Assembly (NCBI GenBank): GCA_016208085.1
Contig: JACQYT010000044.1
Span: forward strand, 1 to 46,676
Source of the DNA: Elusimicrobiota bacterium
GTDB taxonomy: Bacteria; Elusimicrobiota; Elusimicrobia; Elusimicrobiales; UBA9959
Direction: 5' to 3'
Length of the DNA: 46,676 nucleotides
Under the pieces are notes generated by a model, which ran no database searches, was not told the origin of the DNA, and saw nothing but the letters and a program-made list of their open reading frames with translations. Position 1 is the stretch's first letter. Each line of letters opens with the position of its first letter. The position numbers were made by a program, and so were the translations under genes. Below, one piece after another: positions 8,190 through 14,441 of the stretch.

Positions 8190-8996
8190 CTAAATAGCTT
8201 GTTTAACCTCGCTGTATAAATCTGTCCAACGGTCTTGTTTTATTCGAAATTTTGTGCCATGATTGTGGCCGGTCCGTGCATCAAAATCAATCAATACCAC
8301 GCCATCCTCAATACATTTCAAAAATTTATCAAAGGAAAAGCCGGAAAGAACATAAAGGGATTTGTACAGAAAAAATTCATGCCGGTTTTCTGTTTTGTTC
8401 TCCGCAATAACGTAAAAACAGTTTCTGATTTTGGTTCCAATAGTATGTTCTAAATCTTGGAAGCCCCAGTATGGCTCTGGATTCAACAGCCCCAAACCTA
8501 TTCGCTTTGTAATCGACTCATGCCATGCATGGATTTCGGGAGTTGTTTTATCTGCCTTTGTAGCGTCAAAGATAAACCTCAATTTGTTTTGCTGTCTATC
8601 GACCACTATTTGAAAACCTCTGTTTGTAAAATTTGTCGCGCTTGTTGTGGAACGGAAGCTCTTTTCCGTTATTGAATATTTTTTGCCAGCCTCTTTATGT
8701 TTCCAGCCATAATAAGGCAACAGTAGATTGGACACAATTTTTGCCCCCTGGGGCGATGGTTCTATATGTTTAAGCGTTACGAGTGAGCCGGAATACAGTC
8801 TTTGCCCTTTCAGTTCCCAATCATTGGCATTTGGTATAGGTAAATTATTCTCTTTGATACCCAGGAGAACCTCAAGAGTGTTGCCAACAGCGCCATCATT
8901 GCGCACATTTTTTGTTTTCTTGACGCTTTTATGCCAACCCTGCGCAAATATTTTCTTGCAGGTTCCTATAAGTTCGTCTTTTGTAAGGAGTTTCAT
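8190..8996 (-). CDS. MvaI/BcnI-family type II restriction endonuclease
   Basis: Predicted restriction endonuclease, 268 residues. The N-terminal half resembles MvaI/BcnI enzymes: VGNTLE at 37-42, GIKENNLPIP at 46-55 and WELKGQ with the PD-(D/E)xK-type E61-x-K63. The acidic residue that in MvaI lies five before this Glu appears here as Asn56, with Asp59 nearby, so the full catalytic set is uncertain. MvaI-type enzymes recognise CCWGG or CCSGG-like sites, but specificity here cannot be read. The ATG at 8994-8996 overlaps the methyltransferase TGA as ATGA. A longer TTG start at 9012-9014 is possible but less attractive. The pair is visibly AT-richer than the flanking nuo genes, a sign of recent acquisition. 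Confidence 0.85.
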   Translation of the reverse strand: MKLLTKDELIGTCKKIFAQGWHKSVKKTKNVRNDGAVGNTLEVLLGIKENNLPIPNANDWELKGQRLYSGSLVTLKHIEPSPQGAKIVSNLLLPYYGWKHKEAGKKYSITEKSFRSTTSATNFTNRGFQIVVDRQQNKLRFIFDATKADKTTPEIHAWHESITKRIGLGLLNPEPYWGFQDLEHTIGTKIRNCFYVIAENKTENRHEFFLYKSLYVLSGFSFDKFLKCIEDGVVLIDFDARTGHNHGTKFRIKQDRWTDLYSEVKQAI

Positions 8997-9964
8997 TTTG
9001 TTGGCGGTCTCCAAAAGTCAAGCAGGTATTCAAAAGTTACTCCCATGGTAATATAATTGCTTGGCCAGCCAAAAATCCCTATATTATTAACGATATTGGT
9101 TCTATCCCAGATTATAATATTGCGCAGTTCATAACCTACTTTTCGTAAGGTCTCAACAACCGCAATATGGATAGTTATGCGTTGATTTTCCCACCACATG
9201 TCCGGCACATTTATAATACAATGCCCCTTAGGACGTAACAATGGCAGCAATTCCTTATAAACGTTTCCCATTTGCACGGCATATTCTTCCAATGTAAGTG
9301 TGCCCAAATCTCGCGAGTCCTGGCTGTATTGCTCGACCTTGAGATATTGTTCATTTTTTCTTTCAACACCCCTGCGGCTTTTGTTTAGTCTCTTTCTATT
9401 CAGTAAATTTGCGTACGGCGGTGATGTGAAAATGAGGCTCACGGTTTCAGGAGATAAATATTGGGATATATTCCTCGCGTCATCACATACTGCCAGTTGT
9501 CTAGAATTATTGAAAAGATGCCCGTCTTGTAATCTGGATTCTGCTAGTTTCACATAATTGTCCTGGAGATCAAAGCCGGTTGCATTACGATCTAAATCCT
9601 TGGCAGCCACCAGTGTTGTTCCGGAACCTACGAACGGGTCCAAAACGAGCTCCCCTTTATGTGTAAATAGCTCAATACATTTTTTTGCCAGCGAAATTGG
9701 GAAAGTCGCGGGATGAAGACTTTTGTTTCTAATATCGCGCTTTTCATAATAAAACTGCCATACACCAAGTTGGTTTTTAATCCACTCTTTTGCCGTCAAG
9801 CAATTTATATGTGTCGGTCCGCAATTGCTACAGGTGCGTTGATAATTGATATCAAGTTTTTTCGAAGTCAACGCGGTTGACGGCGCATCTTTAACTAATA
9901 AACCCCTGGCTTTTATTACCTTATATTCTTTCTTTGATGATTTTGAGGGCGTTTTTGTTGCCAT
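8993..9964 (-). CDS. DNA methyltransferase (N4-cytosine/N6-adenine) of the R-M pair
   Basis: Site-specific DNA methyltransferase, 323 residues, protecting host DNA from the endonuclease encoded downstream with a four-base overlap. Motif X-like HPATFPISLAKKCIELF is at 84-100, the SAM-binding motif I DPFVGSGTT at 109-117, and the catalytic motif IV TSPPY at 180-184. TSPPY is commonest in N4-cytosine enzymes but does not exclude N6-adenine. The order X-I-IV is permuted relative to the beta class, where IV comes first. An N-terminal C45-x2-C48 plus C55 may bind zinc. ATG at 9962-9964, 42 bases after nuoC. It has the same AT-rich composition as the endonuclease. Confidence 0.9.
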   Translation of the reverse strand: MATKTPSKSSKKEYKVIKARGLLVKDAPSTALTSKKLDINYQRTCSNCGPTHINCLTAKEWIKNQLGVWQFYYEKRDIRNKSLHPATFPISLAKKCIELFTHKGELVLDPFVGSGTTLVAAKDLDRNATGFDLQDNYVKLAESRLQDGHLFNNSRQLAVCDDARNISQYLSPETVSLIFTSPPYANLLNRKRLNKSRRGVERKNEQYLKVEQYSQDSRDLGTLTLEEYAVQMGNVYKELLPLLRPKGHCIINVPDMWWENQRITIHIAVVETLRKVGYELRNIIIWDRTNIVNNIGIFGWPSNYITMGVTFEYLLDFWRPPTK

Positions 9965-10006
9965 TGTGATTTCTACCGCCGTTCTAGTTATTTGTGGAAC
10001 ACGCCA

Positions 10007-10549
10007 CTAATCGTAACTATCAGGAACGTGTTCGTAATCTTTTCTCAAAGGATGCCCAACTTGGATTTCCGGGGTCAGTATCCTTTTCAGGTTAGGGTGG
10101 CCTTTAAAATGTATTCCGAACAGGTCGTATACTTCCCGCTCCTGCCAGTCCGCCGCCATGAAGATACCGTAAAGGCTGGGGACGGACGCGCCCTCTTTTC
10201 TGGATATTTCAAAGCGCAGGCAGAGCTTCATCCCGATTGAAAGCGCGGAAACAAGGTAAACCATTTCAAAAACGTCCCTGCCTGCCCCCCCCGCAGCGGC
10301 GGCGCCGGCAGCCTCCCTAGCCGCCGGCGGGGATTGCGGGTAGCCTTTAGGGCTAACGGGCCCCGACCAATCCGTCGCGGTTACAACGTCCAGGTAGTCG
10401 AAGGAAAATTCGGAGCGCAGCCGCTCGCAGACCGCGCGCACGGACTGCGCCGGCACGGTCCAGGTGGGATATTCTTTCACCTGCGTTTCGGACTTTACCA
10501 GGCCGGGGAACGAGGCCTGCAGTCTGGTTAAAATTTCTTCCGCTGTCAT
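10007..10549 (-). CDS. nuoC: NADH-quinone oxidoreductase subunit C
   Basis: 30-kDa-type peripheral subunit of complex I, 180 residues. The family signature W[22 protein letters not shown] and the C-terminal [10 protein letters not shown] are present. The middle contains an Ala/Gly-rich insert ([19 protein letters not shown], about residues 72-91) absent from most NuoC proteins, probably an unstructured loop. ATG at 10547-10549. It is normally followed directly by nuoD, but here the R-M pair intervenes. The upstream gap to nuoB holds REP-like palindrome 10584-10633. Confidence 0.95.
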   Translation of the reverse strand: MTAEEILTRLQASFPGLVKSETQVKEYPTWTVPAQSVRAVCERLRSEFSFDYLDVVTATDWSGPVSPKGYPQSPPAAREAAGAAAAGGAGRDVFEMVYLVSALSIGMKLCLRFEISRKEGASVPSLYGIFMAADWQEREVYDLFGIHFKGHPNLKRILTPEIQVGHPLRKDYEHVPDSYD

Positions 10550-10583
10550 AAGTTGCGCTATTTAAAATTCCAGTTTGGAAATT

Positions 10584-10633
10584 GTAGCGGGCGACGTAAG
10601 TCGCCTATTTAGCGGACTGACGTCCGCCGCTAC
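10584..10633. repeat. REP-like GTAGCGG palindrome, copy 1
   Basis: GTAGCGGGCGACGTAAGTCG then CCTATTTAGCGGACTGACGT and CCGCCGCTAC. Two inner hairpins, GGCGACGTAAGTCGCC and GCGGACTGACGTCCGC. It sits in the nuoB-nuoC gap. Confidence 0.88.
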
Positions 10634-10677
10634 AGTTTTGGACCAAAAAACGACTTTTTCTTGAATCTTCAATTTTC

Positions 10678-11223
10678 CTAAGATAGTGTCCTTGCGCCCG
10701 CGGCCTGGAGAGGGGTCGCGCCCAGGCCATTCTTGACCTTCATCTTCTTTATTTTTTCCTGGAGCTTTATCACGGCGTACATAAGGGCTTCCGGCCTCGG
10801 GGGGCAGCCGGGAAGATAAACATCCACCGGTATTATCTTATCCACGCCTTTCACCACGGAGTAAGAATCGTAAAAGGGCCCGCCGCAGTTGGCGCAGCCG
10901 CCCATGGCTATGACGAACTTGGGCTCCGGCATCTGTTTATATATCCTTATAATGGGGTCAGCCATCTTTTTTGACACGGTCCCGGCCACGAACATGACGT
11001 CCGCCTGCCGGGGCGTGGGCCGCGGAAAAACGCCCATCCTTTCAAAATCAAAGCGCGAGGCGTAGGCAGCCATCATTTCTATGGCGCAGCACGCCAGGCC
11101 GAAAGTCAGCGGCCACAACGATGAGGTGCGCGCCCAGTTTATAATTAAATCGGAAGCGGCAAGGGCTATTCCCCCCCCCGGCAGGGTTTCTATTTTCGGC
11201 AGGTTATCAAGTACTATTCCCAT
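10678..11223 (-). CDS. nuoB: NADH-quinone oxidoreductase subunit B
   Basis: Iron-sulfur subunit carrying cluster N2, the direct electron donor to quinone. It has 181 residues. The cysteine ligands are all visible: the tandem C45-C46 in [11 protein letters not shown]110 in [10 protein letters not shown] and C140 in [15 protein letters not shown] at 11221-11223. The C-terminal tail after [13 protein letters not shown] is short and variable. nuoA lies upstream across a 42-base gap made of two imperfect copies of a CTGTAATCTCT word. Confidence 0.97.
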   Translation of the reverse strand: MGIVLDNLPKIETLPGGGIALAASDLIINWARTSSLWPLTFGLACCAIEMMAAYASRFDFERMGVFPRPTPRQADVMFVAGTVSKKMADPIIRIYKQMPEPKFVIAMGGCANCGGPFYDSYSVVKGVDKIIPVDVYLPGCPPRPEALMYAVIKLQEKIKKMKVKNGLGATPLQAAGARTLS

Positions 11224-11265
11224 AAAGAGATTACAGGGATAACATACAGAGATTACAGCGATATA

Positions 11266-11616
11266 TCATTCCCATTGGAGGGCGCCCATTTTCCAGGCGT
11301 AGGCGAGGCCGGCCGCCAGGACACCGAGGAATATAGCCATCTCCGCGAGGGCCGGCGCGCCCATTGAGCGCACCACGACGGCCCAGGGGAAGAGGTAAAG
11401 CGCTTCCACGTCAAAAATGACAAAAAGCAGCGCGTAGGTATAAAACCTGATGTTCGTCTGCCCGGTAGTTACGCCGACCGCCTCCATTCCGCATTCGTAG
11501 GCAGTGCGCTTGAGCGTGTCTTTGACCCTGGGGCGCACCAGGAAGGCGGCCAGCAGGGTTCCCCCCGCGAAGAGCGCGGCTAAAGCGAAAAGAACCAGTA
11601 TGAGCGCGTAGTTCAT
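11266..11616 (-). CDS. nuoA: NADH-quinone oxidoreductase subunit A
   Basis: Three-helix membrane subunit of complex I, 116 residues. Diagnostic pieces are AYECGMEAVGVTTGQTNIRF with the conserved loop Cys, then YALLFVIFDVEALYLFPWA with the conserved Asp and Glu in helix 2. ATG at 11614-11616. It is the first gene of the nuo operon. A plausible promoter lies at 11659-11687 in the gap to the pccB-like gene, giving a leader of about 35 bases. Confidence 0.97.
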   Translation of the reverse strand: MNYALILVLFALAALFAGGTLLAAFLVRPRVKDTLKRTAYECGMEAVGVTTGQTNIRFYTYALLFVIFDVEALYLFPWAVVVRSMGAPALAEMAIFLGVLAAGLAYAWKMGALQWE

Positions 11617-11658
11617 TTTAACCCTTCTCTAAATAAACCGGACAGTTAACCGATGTTT

Positions 11659-11687
11659 ATTATACTATAAACGTAATCAGCTCTGAA
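11659..11687 (-). promoter_or_regulatory. Candidate promoter of the nuo operon
   Basis: On the minus strand, a perfect -10 hexamer TATAAT (11659-11664) lies 17 bases downstream of TTCAGA (11682-11687), a 4/6 match to TTGACA. It sits in the 85-base gap between the pccB-like stop and nuoA, at a sensible distance from the nuoA start. No operator-like palindrome was recognised. No other good promoter was noticed among the nuo genes. Confidence 0.5.
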
Positions 11688-11701
11688 AAAACCAACGGCT
11701 A

Positions 11702-13339
11702 CTACAACGGGATGTTGCCGGCGTGATTGTGGGTGCCGGGCCGGCGCTTCGAAGAAAGCATCGCGAAGGCGTTGATAAGCGTGATGCGCGCCGTCACCGG
11801 CTCTATCACCTCGTCAATGGACCCCGTGGCGGCCGTCTGGTAAGGGCTGGCGAACTTGTCCGAGTATTCCCTGGCCAGCTTCGCTTTAAACTCGTCCCTT
11901 TCCTCCTCCTTCGTTTCTTTTATCTGCTTTGAATAAAGTATCTCGATGGCGCCCCTCGGGCCCATAACCGCTATCTCCGCCGAAGGCAGCGAGAAGTTGA
12001 TGTCGCCCCGGAGATGTTTTGAGCCCATGGCTATATAGGCGCCGCCATAGGCTTTCCGGAGCACCAGCGTTACCTTGGGCACGGTGGCTTCGGAGTAGGC
12101 GTAGAGAAGCTTCGCGCCGTGGCGTATGATGCCGCCGTGCTCCTGCGCCACGCCCGGCCAGTAGCCGGGAACATCCACCAGCGTCAGTATGGGTATATTA
12201 AAGTTATTCAGGAACCTGATAAAACGCGCGGCTTTGTCGCTGGCGTTGATGTCCAGCGCGCCGGCCATGTGCGCCGGGTTGTTGGCGATGACGCCGACGA
12301 CCTGCCCGCCCAGCCGGATAAAACCTACAGCGATGTTCTTGGCGAAGTTGTGGTGCACTTCCAGGAACTTATGGTCGTCCGCCAGCCACCAGACGATATG
12401 GTGCACGCGGTAAGGCCTGCGCGGGTCCACTTCGCAGAGCTTTTCCAGCAGCGGTATTTTCCTGTTGAACGGGTCATTGGTCGTAGACAGGAGCGGCGCG
12501 ACGTAGCGGCTCTGGGGCAGGAAGCTGATCAGCTCTTTCAGCTGCCTGAAACAATCCGGTTCGGAGTTGGCGACAAAATGGCAGATCCCGGATTTTGAAG
12601 CGTGGGTATGGGACCCGCCCAGGGTCTCAAAATCCACTTCCTCGCCGGTGGCGGCTTTCACCACTTCGGGGCCGGTCACAAACATGTTGCTGACGCCTTT
12701 TACCATGAAGACGAAGTCCGTTAAAGCTGGGGAGTAGACGGCCCCGCCGGCGCAGGGGCCGAGTATCACGGAGATCTGCGGGATGACGCCGGAATATCTG
12801 GAGTTGCGGTAAAAGATCTCACCGTAACCGTCCAGGCTGTCCACGCCTTCCTGTATGCGGGCGCCGCCCGAGTCAAGTATGCCGATGACGGGCATGCGGG
12901 CTTCGTAGGCCAGGTCCATAATGGAAGCTATCTTTTTTGCCTGCGCCAGCCCCAGCGAGCCGCCCAGCTGCGTGAAGTCCTGGGAAAAAAGGGCTATGGG
13001 GCGGCCGCTGACGCGGCCGAAGCCGGTTACGACTCCATCTCCCTTGATATGCTTGTCCTTTATGCCGAAATCTGTGCAATGGGATTCCACCAGCAGGCCC
13101 ACTTCCTGGAAGCTGTCCGCGTCCACCAGGTAGCTTATGCGTTCCCTGGCGGTCAGCTTCCCCTTGGCTTTCTGCGCCGCGATCTTTTCCGGCGGACCGC
13201 CGGCGGAAGCCAGCGCCGTTATCTCCCTGAATTTTTTAAGCGATTCGGACTCCACCCGGACTTTTTTGGGGTGGGTTTTCTGTCCTTGAGCCTGGGGTGC
13301 GCTTCCTCCCGCGATGGGATCTTCGATTAAATCCGACAT
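11702..13339 (-). CDS. pccB: Acyl-CoA carboxylase carboxyltransferase subunit (PccB/MmdA-like)
   Basis: Biotin-dependent carboxyltransferase of the propionyl/acetyl-CoA carboxylase and methylmalonyl-CoA decarboxylase family, 545 residues (usual 510-540). Two crotonase-like halves are present: the N-terminal one with GARIQEGVDSLDGYGEIF and GPCAGGAVYSPALTDF, the C-terminal one with VDVPGYWPGVAQEHGGIIRHGAKLL cut by the usual Gly-rich oxyanion segments, and KAYGGAYIAMGSK. It ends HNHAGNIPL, like other PccB proteins (HGNIPL). The first 30 residues are a polar extension. No biotin carboxylase or biotin carrier gene is present. It could feed malonyl-CoA or methylmalonyl-CoA to the neighbouring megasynthase, or act in propionate metabolism or sodium-pumping decarboxylation. 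Sequence alone does not decide. Confidence 0.9.
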   Translation of the reverse strand: MSDLIEDPIAGGSAPQAQGQKTHPKKVRVESESLKKFREITALASAGGPPEKIAAQKAKGKLTARERISYLVDADSFQEVGLLVESHCTDFGIKDKHIKGDGVVTGFGRVSGRPIALFSQDFTQLGGSLGLAQAKKIASIMDLAYEARMPVIGILDSGGARIQEGVDSLDGYGEIFYRNSRYSGVIPQISVILGPCAGGAVYSPALTDFVFMVKGVSNMFVTGPEVVKAATGEEVDFETLGGSHTHASKSGICHFVANSEPDCFRQLKELISFLPQSRYVAPLLSTTNDPFNRKIPLLEKLCEVDPRRPYRVHHIVWWLADDHKFLEVHHNFAKNIAVGFIRLGGQVVGVIANNPAHMAGALDINASDKAARFIRFLNNFNIPILTLVDVPGYWPGVAQEHGGIIRHGAKLLYAYSEATVPKVTLVLRKAYGGAYIAMGSKHLRGDINFSLPSAEIAVMGPRGAIEILYSKQIKETKEEERDEFKAKLAREYSDKFASPYQTAATGSIDEVIEPVTARITLINAFAMLSSKRRPGTHNHAGNIPL

Positions 13340-13427
13340 TTAGCCTCCATTATCGGAAAATTGCGGCAATTTTCCGATATTTGCCGAAAATACTCTCTTA
13401 TAAAAAGTCGCTTTTGATTCCAAAACC

Positions 13428-13476
13428 GTAGCGGCGGAGGTAAATCCGCTAAAAGGCGACTTACGTCGCCCGCTAC
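13428..13476. repeat. REP-like GTAGCGG palindrome, copy 2
   Basis: Palindromic element with outer arms GTAGCGGCGGAGGTAAATCC and GGCGACTTACGTCGCCCGCT followed by AC. It lies between the pccB-like gene and the phosphopantetheinyl transferase gene. Its right arm continues into the 13-bp tandem array at 13464-13567. It belongs to the same family as 10584, 22749, 30371, 36688 and 46319. Confidence 0.85.
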
Positions 13477-13567
13477 CGTCGCCCGCTACCGTCGCCTGCT
13501 ACCGTCGCCCGCTACCGTCGCCTGCTACCGTCGCCCGCTACCGTCGCCCGCTACCGTCGCCCGCTAT
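13464..13567. repeat. 13-bp tandem array (8 units)
   Basis: Eight head-to-tail copies of the 13-mer CGTCGCCCGCTAC. Units 3 and 5 read CCTGCTAC and the last ends in T. The unit is the terminal 13 bases of the adjacent REP-like palindrome, so the array looks like expansion of one repeat arm by slippage or recombination. It stops three bases before the TAA of the phosphopantetheinyl transferase gene. There are no spacers, so it is not a CRISPR array. Confidence 0.95.
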
Positions 13568-13569
13568 AA

Positions 13570-14403
13570 TTATCCGGTGTCCGCAACCGCGCTGAGATAA
13601 TATTCTGTTTCAAATCTTGAGGTCTCAAGCAGGTACTGGGGGCGGCCCAATTCTTTATAGCGTTTAAGAGCGGCATTTAGAAATTGTATTTCTTTACCTA
13701 TTTTTATATCAAGGGGGTCCGCTTTCAGACCCAGGCCCAGAGCTTTTAAGAGCGCTTCTTTCTTCGTCCACAGGCGGGTGGCCAGGTGAATAGCGGCCAG
13801 GGACCGGTGACCGGTGGCCGGTGACTGGTTTGTGACTGGTGACTGGATACTATAGGAATTTCCTTTTCCGTAAGTCCCCCTTTTAGTAAAGGGGGATGAA
13901 GGGGAATTTGATGAATGAAAAGTTGTAAAAATCTCCCCTGGCCCCTCTTTCAAAAAGAGGGGTAATTTATTACTGGTGACTTCTAAAGCCAGCTCGCTTT
14001 TATGAAAATAATCTTCGTACCAGGGTTTTACGCGGGGTTCTATCTTTTCAAGGTCTATCCCCAGAAAAACGCAAGGTCCGGTCCTGGCGGCCGCCGCGCA
14101 GAAAGGGCCGCTGTGCGTGATGGTCAGGAGATGGAGGCCCAAACCGCCGCACCATACCGGCCTGCCGAAAAGATCATAGGAGATCTCTATTTCACGCAAA
14201 GACAGGGACGGGTCCAACAGCTCCCGGAGCAGCGTTTTCGCCGCATACCTCCCCCCCAGCCAGTCGGACTTTCTTTTTTCTATTCTAAAACCGGAGAATT
14301 TTTTTAGTTCGTCCGCCGACAGGAACTTTTCCGGCGGCGGTATTTGGGCGGACCGCAGGATATTTATCCTTAAGCCGTTCCTCAGCGTCCTGATGTTTTC
14401 CAT
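13570..14403 (-). CDS. 4'-phosphopantetheinyl transferase (Sfp/HetI-type) with repeat-derived insert
   Basis: Transfers phosphopantetheine from CoA to carrier proteins. 277 residues from ATG 14401-14403 (a TTG ten codons earlier is less likely). The Mg2+/CoA motif GIDLEKIEPR places Asp117 and Glu119, and the second motif W212-T-K-K-E216-A follows. The N-terminal RKSDWLGGRYAAK matches Sfp-type enzymes. Between SELAL (about 139) and the helix before W212 lie about 60 residues encoded by repeat DNA: a CCCCTTTTAGTAAAGGGG element (13876-13963) and GTGACTGG-type words (13800-13850). Frame is kept, so activity is plausible. The gene lies 38 bases after the megasynthase stop, so it is probably the dedicated activator of the two ACPs. 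Confidence 0.88.
   Translation of the reverse strand: MENIRTLRNGLRINILRSAQIPPPEKFLSADELKKFSGFRIEKRKSDWLGGRYAAKTLLRELLDPSLSLREIEISYDLFGRPVWCGGLGLHLLTITHSGPFCAAAARTGPCVFLGIDLEKIEPRVKPWYEDYFHKSELALEVTSNKLPLFLKEGPGEIFTTFHSSNSPSSPFTKRGTYGKGNSYSIQSPVTNQSPATGHRSLAAIHLATRLWTKKEALLKALGLGLKADPLDIKIGKEIQFLNAALKRYKELGRPQYLLETSRFETEYYLSAVADTG
13876..13963. repeat. CCCCTTTTAGTAAAGGGG element inside the phosphopantetheinyl transferase gene
   Basis: Two consecutive palindromes, one around CCCCCTTTTAGTAAAGGGGG and one around CCCCTCTTTCAAAAAGAGGGG minus its last base, joined by GGGGAATTTG and AATCTCCCCTGG segments. It is nearly the same sequence and order as the intergenic copy at 33211-33288. On the minus strand it is translated in frame as LPLFLKEGPGEIF and NSPSSPFTKRGTYG. 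Confidence 0.9.
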
Positions 14404-14441
14404 TCTGTTCTCTATCAAAATCGGCCGTTGCAATTTTCGGG

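Noticed and set aside
9012-9014. TTG as start of the restriction endonuclease
   Set aside because: It would lengthen the overlap to 22 bases. The ATG at 8994-8996 makes a canonical ATGA coupling with the methyltransferase stop.
13464-13567. CRISPR-like array of the 13-mer
   Set aside because: Contiguous tandem copies, no spacers.
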